64,000 nucleotides of DNA. Source: JANPPS01 sp043758105 (lineage in GTDB: Bacteria; Pseudomonadota; Alphaproteobacteria; Acetobacterales; Acetobacteraceae). A program made the position numbers and the translations under genes. Positions within the stretch are counted from its first letter, which is position 1, and each line of letters begins with the position of its first letter. The DNA lies in NCBI GenBank assembly GCA_043758105.1, contig JAYVOF010000248.1:10164-74163 (forward strand), given 5' to 3'. Under the pieces are notes generated by a model, which saw nothing but the letters and a program-made list of their open reading frames with translations, was not told where the DNA came from and did no database searches. Below are positions 51,297 to 59,100 of this stretch, one piece after another.

Positions 51297-52967
51297 ATGC
51301 ACGATCTCCGCCGCCCGACCCTGTTGCTCCTCGCCGTCCTCATGGGAGGGGCCGCCAGCGATTTTGCCGAGGACGACGCGCCCGGCGTGTCCCACTACAC
51401 ACCATCCGGCGTGTTCGGTGCCTATCTGTCCGGACGGTTCGCCGCCCATAATTCGGACATGGACATGGCCGCCGATGAGTTCAGCCAAGTCATGCACGAA
51501 GACGGGGCGGTGACGGAGGTCGCGACCCAGGCTTTCATCACTGCCGTGCTGGCCGGACGGCCCGAGGCCTCGGCGATGGCGGCAACACAGCTCGATAATC
51601 CGCTGGCGGTGCTGGTGCTGAGCAATGACGACGCGGCCGCCGGGCGCTGGGCGGCGGCCGAGGCGCGGCTGCGAACGCTGCCGGACTCGTCGTTGACCCA
51701 GGTGTTGCAGCCATTGCTGACGGCATGGGCGGAACAAGGGCAGGGCCGGACGCAGGCGGCGCTGCTGACGCTGCAGCCGGCGATCGACACGGCGAAGTTC
51801 CGCGGCGTCATGACGCTTCATGCGGCCCTGATCGCCGATCTGGGCGGCCAGACCAGCACCGCCGCGGCGCTGTATCGTAACGCGCGGGCCGAGAATGCAG
51901 GCATCAATCTGCGGTTGGGCCAGATCTTGGCCAGTTGGCAGGCGCGGCAGGGCTTGGTCAGCGAGGCGCAGCAGACGATCCAGGATACGGTGGCGAGCAA
52001 CGGCGACCTCGTGATGGCCCGCCCGGCGCTCGAACGCGCACTAGAGCGCCCGGTCATCCGGACCGCCGCGGACGGGATGGCGGAGGTCTATCTGGCCCTG
52101 GCCGCGACGCTGCGCCAGCAGAATGCGCTGGAATCGGCGCAGGTCATGCTTCGCTTCGCGCTGAGCTTGCGGCCCGAGTTCACCGCCGCCCGGCTCGTGA
52201 TGTCGGACGTGCTGGAGGCAGGGCGCCATTGGCCGCAGGCATTGGCGATCCTGGCGGCCACGCCTCCGGACGACCCGCTCGCCCCCATCGTGGCGTTGCG
52301 GCGGGCGGCGCTGCTGGAGCGGACCGGCGATGACGCTGCCGCGCAACGGATGCTGGAGCAGTTGGCCGAGGAGCATCCAGACCGTCCGGAGCCGCTGGCG
52401 CAATGGGCCGGTCTGCTGCGTCAGCACGAAAGATTTGCCGAGGCGGTGGCGGTGTATGACCGCGCCGTCGCCCGCGTGGCCACGCCAAGCCGGGGCAATT
52501 GGCCGCTGTTCTATGAGCGTGGCATTGCGCTGGAGCGGTCCGGGCGATGGGCGCGGGCGGAGGCGGATTTCAAATTCGCGCTGGAGCTGGCTCCCGATCA
52601 GCCCAACGTGCTGAACTACCTCGGCTACGCCTGGGCCGATCGCGGCGAGCATCTGGAGGAGGCCAGTGGAATGGTGCAGCGCGCGGTGTCGTTGCGTCCG
52701 AACGACGGCTCCATCATCGATAGCCTGGGCTGGATCCTGTTGCGGCAGGGGGATAAGGCCGGAGCGTTGAAACAGCTGGAGCGCGCGGTCGAGTTGGAGC
52801 CGGAGGATCCGGTGATCAACGCGCATCTGGGCGATGCCCTGGTCGCCGTCGGACGCAAGCGGGAGGCGGAGTTCCAGTGGCGGCGGGCCCTGAACCTGAA
52901 GCCCGACCCGGACGACCAACACGCGATCGAGGTCAAGCTGCGCGAGCTGGAAACGCCGGGTCGTTAA
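51297..52967 (+). CDS. Tetratricopeptide repeat protein
   Basis: A 556-residue protein with a likely signal peptide or anchor at the N-terminus (LLLLAVLMGGAASDF) and many TPR motifs, clearest in the second half (PNVLNYLGYAWADRGEHLEEA, DGSIIDSLGWILLRQGDKAG, DPVINAHLGDALVAVGRKRE). Such proteins are scaffolds in the periplasm; in alphaproteobacteria they are often found before ispE as here. Its stop overlaps the ispE start (TAATG). Confidence 0.9.
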   Translation: MHDLRRPTLLLLAVLMGGAASDFAEDDAPGVSHYTPSGVFGAYLSGRFAAHNSDMDMAADEFSQVMHEDGAVTEVATQAFITAVLAGRPEASAMAATQLDNPLAVLVLSNDDAAAGRWAAAEARLRTLPDSSLTQVLQPLLTAWAEQGQGRTQAALLTLQPAIDTAKFRGVMTLHAALIADLGGQTSTAAALYRNARAENAGINLRLGQILASWQARQGLVSEAQQTIQDTVASNGDLVMARPALERALERPVIRTAADGMAEVYLALAATLRQQNALESAQVMLRFALSLRPEFTAARLVMSDVLEAGRHWPQALAILAATPPDDPLAPIVALRRAALLERTGDDAAAQRMLEQLAEEHPDRPEPLAQWAGLLRQHERFAEAVAVYDRAVARVATPSRGNWPLFYERGIALERSGRWARAEADFKFALELAPDQPNVLNYLGYAWADRGEHLEEASGMVQRAVSLRPNDGSIIDSLGWILLRQGDKAGALKQLERAVELEPEDPVINAHLGDALVAVGRKREAEFQWRRALNLKPDPDDQHAIEVKLRELETPGR

Positions 52968-53878
52968 TGCTGACCGAGGAGGCGCCGGCCAAGGTCAACC
53001 TGTTCCTCCACGTCACCGGGCGGCGGGCGAACGGGTATCATGTCCTGGACAGCCTGGCGGTGTTTCCGGGTGCGGGAGACACCGTGACGGCCGGGCCGTC
53101 CGACCGGTTGAGCCTGCGGATTACCGGGCCGTGCGCGGCCGGATTGCTAACGGGCGGAGATAATTTGGTGCTGCGCGCCGCCCGGGCGCTGGCGGCGGAG
53201 GCGGGGATCGTGCCGCGGGCGGCATTGGTGCTGGAAAAACGCGTGCCGGTCGCAAGCGGCATCGGCGGCGGTTCGGCCGATGCCGCGGCCACGCTGCGGC
53301 TATTGTCGCGCGCCTGGGGGCTGGGCGACGACGCGCCCGGCGTGGTCGCGGCACAATTGGGCGCGGACGTCCCGGTTTGCGTCGCCGCCCGCCCGGCGGT
53401 GATGCGGGGGGTGGGGGAGATCCTGCTCGCGGCACCGGACCTGCCGGCGTTCGGCATGGTGTTGGTGAACCCCGGGGTGGCCGTCGCGACGCCGGCCGTG
53501 TTTGCCGCGCGGCAGGGGGGGTTCAAACCGCCGGTGGAGTTGCCGGCATCGTGGCCCGATGTCCTGACCATGGCGGCGGATTTAGCCCGGTGGACCAACG
53601 ACCTAGAGCCCCCGGCCGTTGCACTTTGTCCACCGATCTCGGACGTTCTGGCGTGGTTGCGCGCTCAGCCGGGCTGCTTGTTGGCCAGGATGAGCGGGTC
53701 GGGCGCGACGTGTTACGGATTGTTCGCGGATCCTGCGGTGGCGACTGGCCTCGCGCGGGCGGCGCCGTCCGGCTGGTGGGCCTGGGGCGGAGAGTGTGCG
53801 ACGCCGGCCCCAATCCGCCGCCCTGGTTCTGTTGAGAATGCGGTCCGGGGCTTTACGGACGGCGGTGCCAGCGCCTAA
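52967..53878 (+). CDS. ispE: 4-diphosphocytidyl-2-C-methyl-D-erythritol kinase
   Basis: GHMP kinase of the MEP isoprenoid pathway, which feeds quinone and carotenoid or bacteriochlorophyll tails. In 303 residues: EAPAKVNLFLHVTGRRANGYH, the ATP loop VASGIGGGSADAAATL, and LARMSGSGATCYGLF. The ATG at 52967 overlaps the TPR gene stop; longer in-frame versions lie inside that gene. tRNA-Gln follows after 15 bases. Confidence 0.96.
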   Translation: MLTEEAPAKVNLFLHVTGRRANGYHVLDSLAVFPGAGDTVTAGPSDRLSLRITGPCAAGLLTGGDNLVLRAARALAAEAGIVPRAALVLEKRVPVASGIGGGSADAAATLRLLSRAWGLGDDAPGVVAAQLGADVPVCVAARPAVMRGVGEILLAAPDLPAFGMVLVNPGVAVATPAVFAARQGGFKPPVELPASWPDVLTMAADLARWTNDLEPPAVALCPPISDVLAWLRAQPGCLLARMSGSGATCYGLFADPAVATGLARAAPSGWWAWGGECATPAPIRRPGSVENAVRGFTDGGASA

Positions 53879-53893
53879 TCAGGGGAAGCCTGC

Positions 53894-53968
53894 TGGGGCG
53901 TCGCCAAGCGGTAAGGCAGCGGACTTTGAATCCGCCATTCGAAGGTTCGAATCCTTCCGCCCCAACCA
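53894..53968 (+). tRNA. tRNA-Gln (anticodon UUG)
   Basis: Acceptor TGGGGCG pairs with CGCCCCA, then A and an encoded CCA. D-arm GCCAAGCGGTAAGGC, anticodon stem GCGGA/TCCGC with loop CTTTGAA (TTG anticodon) and T-loop GTTCGAATC. It lies 15 bases after ispE on the same strand and is probably cotranscribed. Confidence 0.96.
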
Positions 53969-54057
53969 GCTTGTCTGGCTATTCGCCGCTGCATGGCCCT
54001 CACCGGCCAATTGGCCGATTTTTTCCCGAGTTTCCGTGGGTTGTGCGGTCCCTATCG

Positions 54058-54132
54058 GCGAACCAATCCAGGGGCTGCACGAGCGCCTGTTGCCCTGGAT
54101 GGCCGTGCCCCAAGCGGCGCTCGCAACGACGG
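54058..54132. repeat. Dispersed palindromic repeat, degraded copy
   Basis: Contains GCGAACCAATCCAGGGGC and, inverted, GCCCTGGATGGCC plus CCCCAAGCGGCGCTCGCAACGACGG, each with several changes from the copy at 58954-59100. It lies between tRNA-Gln and the end of the GST gene. Confidence 0.6.
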
Positions 54133-54143
54133 CTCCCTCCCCC

Positions 54144-54740
54144 TTAGGCGCTTGGCGGGGCGGTCTGGCTGATCTCTGGGCGCTGCTCCATGGCCGCGAA
54201 CCATGCCGTGATCTTCGGCCGTCCCTCCCGCCACGCCATGCCGGGAAAACGCAGATCGAGGTAGCCGAGCGCACAGGCGACCGTAATGGTGCCGATGTCC
54301 AAATGGCTCGCCAGCGTTTCCGCCTCCAGCACCGCGAGGCCGCGGAGGATGGTGGCAATCTGGCGCTCCATCAGCGCCGTGCGCGCCGCCTCGGCCGGGC
54401 GGCCCTGATCCATGCGGTGGGCGACGGCCGCATCCATGATGCCGTCCCCCAGCGCCTGCATCCGCAGCGCCCGCCAGCGCGCGGGGCCTGCGACCGGGAA
54501 CAGGTTGGCGTGGCCGATGCTGTCCAGGTATTCGCAAATAACCGGGCTATCGAACAGCGCCAACCCGTCCTCGGTCACCAGACACGGCACCTTGGATAGC
54601 GGGTTGTCGGCCAGCAACTCGGACGGCGAGAGATGCGGGTTGGTATCGACGGACTTGATCTGCCCCTGGACCCCGCCGGCGATGGCGCAGGCCATCACCT
54701 TTCGCACATAGGGGCTGGTGCCGGAGTAGTAGAGTTTCAC
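54144..54740 (-). CDS. Glutathione S-transferase
   Basis: A 198-residue GST: N-terminal thioredoxin-like domain (MKLYYSGTSPYVRKVMACAI, with the active-site region SPYVRK; PLSKVPCLVTEDG with cis-Pro; LFDSPVICEYLD with the Glu/Asp-Ser pair binding glutathione) and a helical C-terminal domain. The start is a GTG at 54740 that overlaps the gloB stop by three bases (GTGA), so the two glutathione-dependent enzymes are coupled. Confidence 0.92.
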   Translation of the reverse strand: MKLYYSGTSPYVRKVMACAIAGGVQGQIKSVDTNPHLSPSELLADNPLSKVPCLVTEDGLALFDSPVICEYLDSIGHANLFPVAGPARWRALRMQALGDGIMDAAVAHRMDQGRPAEAARTALMERQIATILRGLAVLEAETLASHLDIGTITVACALGYLDLRFPGMAWREGRPKITAWFAAMEQRPEISQTAPPSA

Positions 54741-55453
54741 TTGAAAGTGTCCTTGGCGGTCCGGAGCGCCGCCAGCGCCGGCACGTCCTTGGCCCGCATG
54801 AATGGGTTCTCCGCCATTTCGGCCGCAAGCCGGGTCGGCACGGTGTGCTGGCCGGCGGCACGCAGCCGGTCCACCTCGGCCGCGCGGGCCTGCAGCGCCG
54901 TATTGGTGGGGTCCGCATGCAGCGCGAATTTGGCGTTGCTCTGCGTGTATTCATGGCCGCAACAGACGAGGGTGTCCGGCGCGAGCTTGGCGAATTTCTG
55001 CAGGCTGCCGAACATGTCGGCGGCCGTCCCCTCCAGCAGCCGGCCGCAGCCGAGGCTGAACAGCGTGTCCCCGCTCAGCAGGATACCGCCGCCCTCATAC
55101 GCGATGTGCCCCACCGTGTGACCCGGCGTGTCCAGCACATGCAAGACCGTGTCGCCCAGGCGCACGCTATCCCCTTCTTTCACCGACTGATCCAGCTTCG
55201 GCAGCCGGTGCGCGTCCGCGGCGGCGCCCACCACCGGCACCTTATAATGCGCCCGCATCTCCTCCACGCCCGCGATATGGTCGTCATGATGATGGGTCAG
55301 GATAATCATATCGAGCCGCCCGCCTGCAGCCTCGACCGCGGCGCTGCAGACTTTGGCGTCCGGCGGATCCACGATCGCTGTGGCTCCGGTGCCGTCCTTC
55401 AGGAGCCAGGAATAATTGTCGGACAGGACGGGAACGGCGGTGGCGGTCAGCAT
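54737..55453 (-). CDS. gloB: Hydroxyacylglutathione hydrolase (glyoxalase II)
   Basis: A 238-residue metallo-beta-lactamase-fold enzyme that splits S-lactoylglutathione. Zinc motif ILTHHHDDHIAG (HxHxDH), further ligands in DTPGHTVGHI and LSGDTLFSLGCGRL, and the glutathione-site CCGHEYT. Directly upstream of and overlapping the GST gene. Divergent from the methyltransferase gene with an 85-base gap. Confidence 0.94.
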   Translation of the reverse strand: MLTATAVPVLSDNYSWLLKDGTGATAIVDPPDAKVCSAAVEAAGGRLDMIILTHHHDDHIAGVEEMRAHYKVPVVGAAADAHRLPKLDQSVKEGDSVRLGDTVLHVLDTPGHTVGHIAYEGGGILLSGDTLFSLGCGRLLEGTAADMFGSLQKFAKLAPDTLVCCGHEYTQSNAKFALHADPTNTALQARAAEVDRLRAAGQHTVPTRLAAEMAENPFMRAKDVPALAALRTAKDTFK

Positions 55454-55538
55454 GGGGTTTCTCCGGTAGGGCTAAGCGGGCGCACCGTTGCCCAGGCGGC
55501 GGCGCGGCGCAAGCGGTAAGCCGTGCTATAATTCCGGC

Positions 55539-56249
55539 ATGGCGGGTGATGCAGACAGCGCGGCGGCGTTCTACCGGACCGAGCTGGGCCAGATGGTGGG
55601 CCGGCTCGTGCGGGACCGCTTGGTGCGGGCCTGGCCCAACCTCGATGGGATGGCGGTGCTCGGCCTCGGCCATGCGGCGCCGTTCCTGCCGGCCTGGCTC
55701 GAGGGCGCTAGGGTGTGCATCGCGCTCACCCCCGCGCAACTCGGTGTGAGCGGCTGGCCGGAAGCGGGCCCCAATTTGTGTTGCTGCGCCGAGGAGGACG
55801 CGCTGCCGTTCCCGGATTTGAGCTTCGACCGCGTGCTGCTGGTGCACGGGCTTGAGGCAGCGGACAACGCACGGCGCATGTTGCGTGAGGTGTGGCGCGT
55901 GCTGAAGGATGACGGTCGGCTGCTGGTGGTGGCGCCCAACCGGGTCGGTTTATGGGCGCAGGTGGAGCGGACGCCGTTCGGCCATGGTCAGCCCTATTCG
56001 CACGGCCAGATCGGACGCCTATTGGCCGCGAGCCTGTTCCGGGTGGAGGCGCGGGACAGCGCGCTGTATGTGCCGCCGGTGCAAGCCCGCGCAGTGCTGC
56101 GGAGCGCCGCGCTGTGGGAGCGGACGGGCCGGCGCGTGGCGCCGCGGCTGGCAGGGGTGACGATTACCGAGGCGGTGAAGGACGTCTATGCCGGGCTGCG
56201 GGTGCACGGCGTGGCCCGGCGCCGGTTGGTGCTGAGCCGGATGAGTTGA
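55539..56249 (+). CDS. Class I SAM-dependent methyltransferase
   Basis: A 236-residue methyltransferase (Methyltransf_11 type). The SAM loop is VLGLGHAAPFLPAW, the acidic end of the next strand is less clear, and LPFPDLSFDRVLLVHGLE and EVWRVLKDDGRLLVVAPN are the usual later motifs. The start MAGDADSAAAFYRTELGQMV resembles the alphaproteobacterial proteins encoded beside gloB. Substrate unknown. Confidence 0.88.
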   Translation: MAGDADSAAAFYRTELGQMVGRLVRDRLVRAWPNLDGMAVLGLGHAAPFLPAWLEGARVCIALTPAQLGVSGWPEAGPNLCCCAEEDALPFPDLSFDRVLLVHGLEAADNARRMLREVWRVLKDDGRLLVVAPNRVGLWAQVERTPFGHGQPYSHGQIGRLLAASLFRVEARDSALYVPPVQARAVLRSAALWERTGRRVAPRLAGVTITEAVKDVYAGLRVHGVARRRLVLSRMS

Positions 56250-56252
56250 CCG

Positions 56253-56900
56253 TCACCCCTGCCATCCGCAGCCGGTCAGCGCGTCGAGCATATGGGCCGG
56301 CGGGGGCGCCACGGCCGACAGGGGCGGCGTGAGCGGCAGGAAGATGGAGCGGGCCAGCAAGTGCAGCGTCCCATCGCCCCCGCCATAGATCGGATCCCCC
56401 ACCACCGGGCAGCCGAGGGCCGCGCAATGCACCCGCACCTGATGCGTTCGCCCCGTCATAGGCCGCAGCTCCAGCCAGGATAGCCCGCCCGCCCGGCCCC
56501 GCACGCGCCACGCCGTCCGCGCCGCCTGACCGGCCGGGTCGATCACCATGCGCCAAGCGGCCCTGGTGTTTTGTTTCAACAATGGCGCGTCCACAACGCC
56601 CGCCTCCCCGTCTGGACCGCCGCGGACCACGGCCCAATACACCTTATCCGCAAGCCCCCCGGCAAACGCCGCCTGTGCTTCATGCAGCGCCGCCCGCCGC
56701 AAGGCGATGACCAAGCACCCGGCGGTGTCTGCATCCAGCCGATGCGCCAGCCACGGCCCGTCCTTACGGCGAGACAACGCGGGAAACCAATCCTCCACAC
56801 TCGGCCCCCCGCGCGGCCCGGCGTGCACCGCGAGCCGGGCCGGCTTGTTAAGCACGACGAACCGGGCGTCCTGAAACAAGATGTCCGGCGGGGGATTCAA
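56253..56900 (-). CDS. RluA family pseudouridine synthase
   Basis: A 215-residue RNA pseudouridine synthase without an S4 domain. The catalytic Asp is in HRLDADTAGCLV, with VLNKPARLAVHAGP and MTGRTHQVRVHCAALG as the other conserved parts. The short size fits the small RluA-like group; target RNA is not readable. The ATG at 56900 lies 11 bases from a 148-base palindrome that fills the gap to trmH. Confidence 0.92.
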   Translation of the reverse strand: MNPPPDILFQDARFVVLNKPARLAVHAGPRGGPSVEDWFPALSRRKDGPWLAHRLDADTAGCLVIALRRAALHEAQAAFAGGLADKVYWAVVRGGPDGEAGVVDAPLLKQNTRAAWRMVIDPAGQAARTAWRVRGRAGGLSWLELRPMTGRTHQVRVHCAALGCPVVGDPIYGGGDGTLHLLARSIFLPLTPPLSAVAPPPAHMLDALTGCGWQG

Positions 56901-56911
56901 GGCTCACCTTG

Positions 56912-57059
56912 CTTCCCCCTCTCCCTCCGGGAGAGGGCCGGGGTGAGGGAAACGACATGCACGGACTGAAATTGGTAAAAGCCTGCGGTCCCACCCGCAC
57001 GGGATTCAGTGCATTTTACCACCCTCACCCCGGCCCTCTTCCGGAGGGAGAGGGGGAAG
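56912..57059. repeat. 148-base bipartite palindrome between the rluA-like and trmH-like genes
   Basis: CTTCCCCCTCTCCCTCCGG...GGTGAGGG (56912-56949) recurs inverted at 57022-57059 with one mismatch over 38 bases. The 72 bases between hold a second inverted pair, ATGCAC...CTGAA with TTCAGTGCAT and GGTAAAA with TTTTACC. The outer arm is itself a hairpin (CCCTCTCCC/GGGAGAGGG) of a type widespread between proteobacterial genes. Confidence 0.85.
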
Positions 57060-57112
57060 CGGGCGCCAGTGTTCATTCTTGACTCCATCGTCCCCACAGC
57101 AGAAGCACTCCC

Positions 57113-57823
57113 ATGGCTGATGACCGAATCTGCGGCTTGAATGCCGTTACCGCCCTGTTCGCCTGCCGGCCCGACTCGGTCGTGCGGCTGTTCTACACCG
57201 AAGACGCCAAGATGACCGCAGGCCCGCTCTGTGCCGAGATGGCGCGGTTGCGGCGGCCATACCGGCTGTTGCCGGATGACGAGATGGAAAAGGCGTCCGG
57301 CACGCCGCATCATGGGGGGATCACCGCCATCGCCACCGAGCGTCCGCTCGGGATGATGGATTTCGTGCGGCCGCCGCGGTTTCCGTTCATGCTGGTGCTG
57401 GACGGCATCGGCAACCCGCACAATCTCGGCGCCATCGCGCGCAGCGCCGCGTTCTTTGGTGTGAAAGCCATGCTGCTGCACGACATGCCGCTCCAGGCCA
57501 TGCCGTCGGACGCCAGTTACCGGGTGGCGGAGGGCGGCCTCGAATACCTGGAAGTTTATCGCACGCGGAACCTGCGCAAGGCGCTGCTGGCGCTGGATCC
57601 CTACTACCGGACGGTGGCCGCAACCCTCGGCGCCGACGCCGTCGCGCCCTCCACATTGCCGCGAGACCGCCCGGTGGCGCTGGTGCTGGGCAACGAGGAG
57701 CGCGGCGTCGGCTTCGAAGCGCTCGAAACCTGCCGCCGCCGCGTCCGCGTGCCGGCCCTGGGCGCGGTCCAGAGCCTGAATGTGGCGCAGGCCGCCTCGG
57801 TCCTGATGTATGCGCTAACGTAG
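57113..57823 (+). CDS. TrmH/SpoU family RNA 2'-O-methyltransferase
   Basis: A 236-residue SPOUT-class methyltransferase with the three knot motifs: DGIGNPHNLGAIARSAAFFG, VALVLGNEERGVG and VQSLNVAQAASVLMYAL. The N-terminal part (ICGLNAVTALFACRPDSVV) is the RlmB-like RNA-binding L30e domain. Target could be 23S rRNA or tRNA. It precedes bchI by 78 bases on the same strand but is unlikely to be related to pigment synthesis. Confidence 0.92.
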   Translation: MADDRICGLNAVTALFACRPDSVVRLFYTEDAKMTAGPLCAEMARLRRPYRLLPDDEMEKASGTPHHGGITAIATERPLGMMDFVRPPRFPFMLVLDGIGNPHNLGAIARSAAFFGVKAMLLHDMPLQAMPSDASYRVAEGGLEYLEVYRTRNLRKALLALDPYYRTVAATLGADAVAPSTLPRDRPVALVLGNEERGVGFEALETCRRRVRVPALGAVQSLNVAQAASVLMYALT

Positions 57824-57901
57824 AACCGCGAAGCCGGCCCGGGGTGCCGGCACGCCCGCGCTGGCTGTGGCGTTCGCACGCAAAACCGGTATCTTCGTGG
57901 T

Positions 57902-58951
57902 ATGCATGACGCCCCCGCTTTCGACATGACCCGCACCACCCGCCTGGCCTTCCCCTTCGCCGCCATCGTCGGTCAGGAGGAGATGAAGCAGGCCTTGCTG
58001 ATGGCGGCCACCGATCCGGCCATCGGCGGCGTCCTGGTATTCGGCGACCGCGGCACCGGTAAAAGCACCGCTATCCGCGCCCTGGCCGCGCTGTTGCCGC
58101 CCATGCCGGTGGTGACGGGCTGCCGCTACGCCTGTGACCCGGCGCAGCCCGGTCAGTGGTGTGACGAGTGCCGGGTGCGCGACCCCATCACCCAGCATTT
58201 GGCCCCCGTCCCCGTCGTGGACATGCCGCTCGGCGCGACCGAGGACCGGGTGGTGGGCGCCCTGGACCTGGAGCGCGCTTTGGCCCGTGGCGAAAAAGCG
58301 TTCGAGCCCGGCCTGCTCGCCCGCGCCAACCGGGGGTTTCTGTATATCGACGAGGTCAACCTGCTCGAGGACCACCTGGTGGATTTGCTGATCGACGTCG
58401 CGGCGTCCGGCGAGAATTTGGTGGAGCGGGAAGGCCTCAGCGTCCGCCACCCTGCCCGCTTCGTGCTCGTAGGGTCGGGAAACCCTGAAGAGGGTGAGCT
58501 CCGCCCGCAATTGCTCGACCGGTTCGGCCTCTCGGTCGAGGTCAGCACGCCCGGCGACGTCCCCTCCCGCATGGCGATCGTGCGCCGGCGGGACGCGTTC
58601 GAGCGGGACCGCGCCGGGTTCGCGGCGGAATATGAGGAGGAGGCCGGGCGCATCCGCGACCAGATCGCCGCCGCCCGCACGCTGTTGCCGGCGGTCGAGG
58701 TACCGGATGCGGTGCTGGAGCGTGCGACCCGGCTGTGCCTGGCGCTGGGCACGGACGGGCTGCGCGCCGAGCTGACGCTGATCCGCGCCGCCCGCGCCGC
58801 CGCCGCGCTGGCCGGACGCACCACGGTCACGAACGCCGATGTGGCGGGCATCGCCCCCTCCGCGTTGCGCCACCGCCTCCGCCGTGACCCGCTGGACGGC
58901 GCCGGGTCGGGCGCGCGGATCGAGAAGGCGCTGGCGGAGCTGGCGGCGTGA
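57902..58951 (+). CDS. bchI: Magnesium chelatase ATPase subunit I
   Basis: AAA+ motor of the enzyme that puts Mg into protoporphyrin IX, the entry step of bacteriochlorophyll. 349 residues: Walker A GDRGTGKST, FLYIDEVNLLEDHLVDLLID (Walker B), and the SGENLVEREGLSVRHPARFV, GSGNPEEGELRPQLLDRFGL and arginine-finger segments usual for BchI. ATG 57902 or 57926 (MTRTTRLAFPF) could be the start. Followed by bchD and bchO. Confidence 0.96.
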   Translation: MHDAPAFDMTRTTRLAFPFAAIVGQEEMKQALLMAATDPAIGGVLVFGDRGTGKSTAIRALAALLPPMPVVTGCRYACDPAQPGQWCDECRVRDPITQHLAPVPVVDMPLGATEDRVVGALDLERALARGEKAFEPGLLARANRGFLYIDEVNLLEDHLVDLLIDVAASGENLVEREGLSVRHPARFVLVGSGNPEEGELRPQLLDRFGLSVEVSTPGDVPSRMAIVRRRDAFERDRAGFAAEYEEEAGRIRDQIAAARTLLPAVEVPDAVLERATRLCLALGTDGLRAELTLIRAARAAAALAGRTTVTNADVAGIAPSALRHRLRRDPLDGAGSGARIEKALAELAA

Positions 58952-58953
58952 CC

Positions 58954-59100
58954 CCGTCATTGCGAGCCCGCTTGGGCGAAGCAATCCAGGGGCGCCGGGA
59001 ACCGCTTTTCGGAACGCCGGGCGCACGAAACCGCCTTACGCCAGGGATAGTGTCCGGCGCCCCTGGATTGCTTCGCCCCAAGCGGGGCTCGCAATGACGG
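58954..59100. repeat. 147-base dispersed palindrome between bchI and bchD
   Basis: CCGTCATTGCGAGC at the left end is the exact inverse of GCTCGCAATGACGG at the right end; inside are CCGCTTGGGCGAAGCAATCC and AGGGGCGCC, again matched by GGCGCCCCTGGATTGC and TTCGCCCCAAGCGG with one extra base. It starts 2 bases after the bchI stop and its right end carries the bchD ATG. This is the best-preserved copy of the family in the window. Confidence 0.92.

Noticed and set aside
57815..59026. Minus-strand frame of 403 codons opposite bchI
   Set aside because: Antisense shadow of bchI, running into the repeat; no motif.
54058..59100. The palindromic repeats as a CRISPR array
   Set aside because: Copies are far apart, differ in sequence and are palindromes with long arms; there are no regular spacers and no cas genes.
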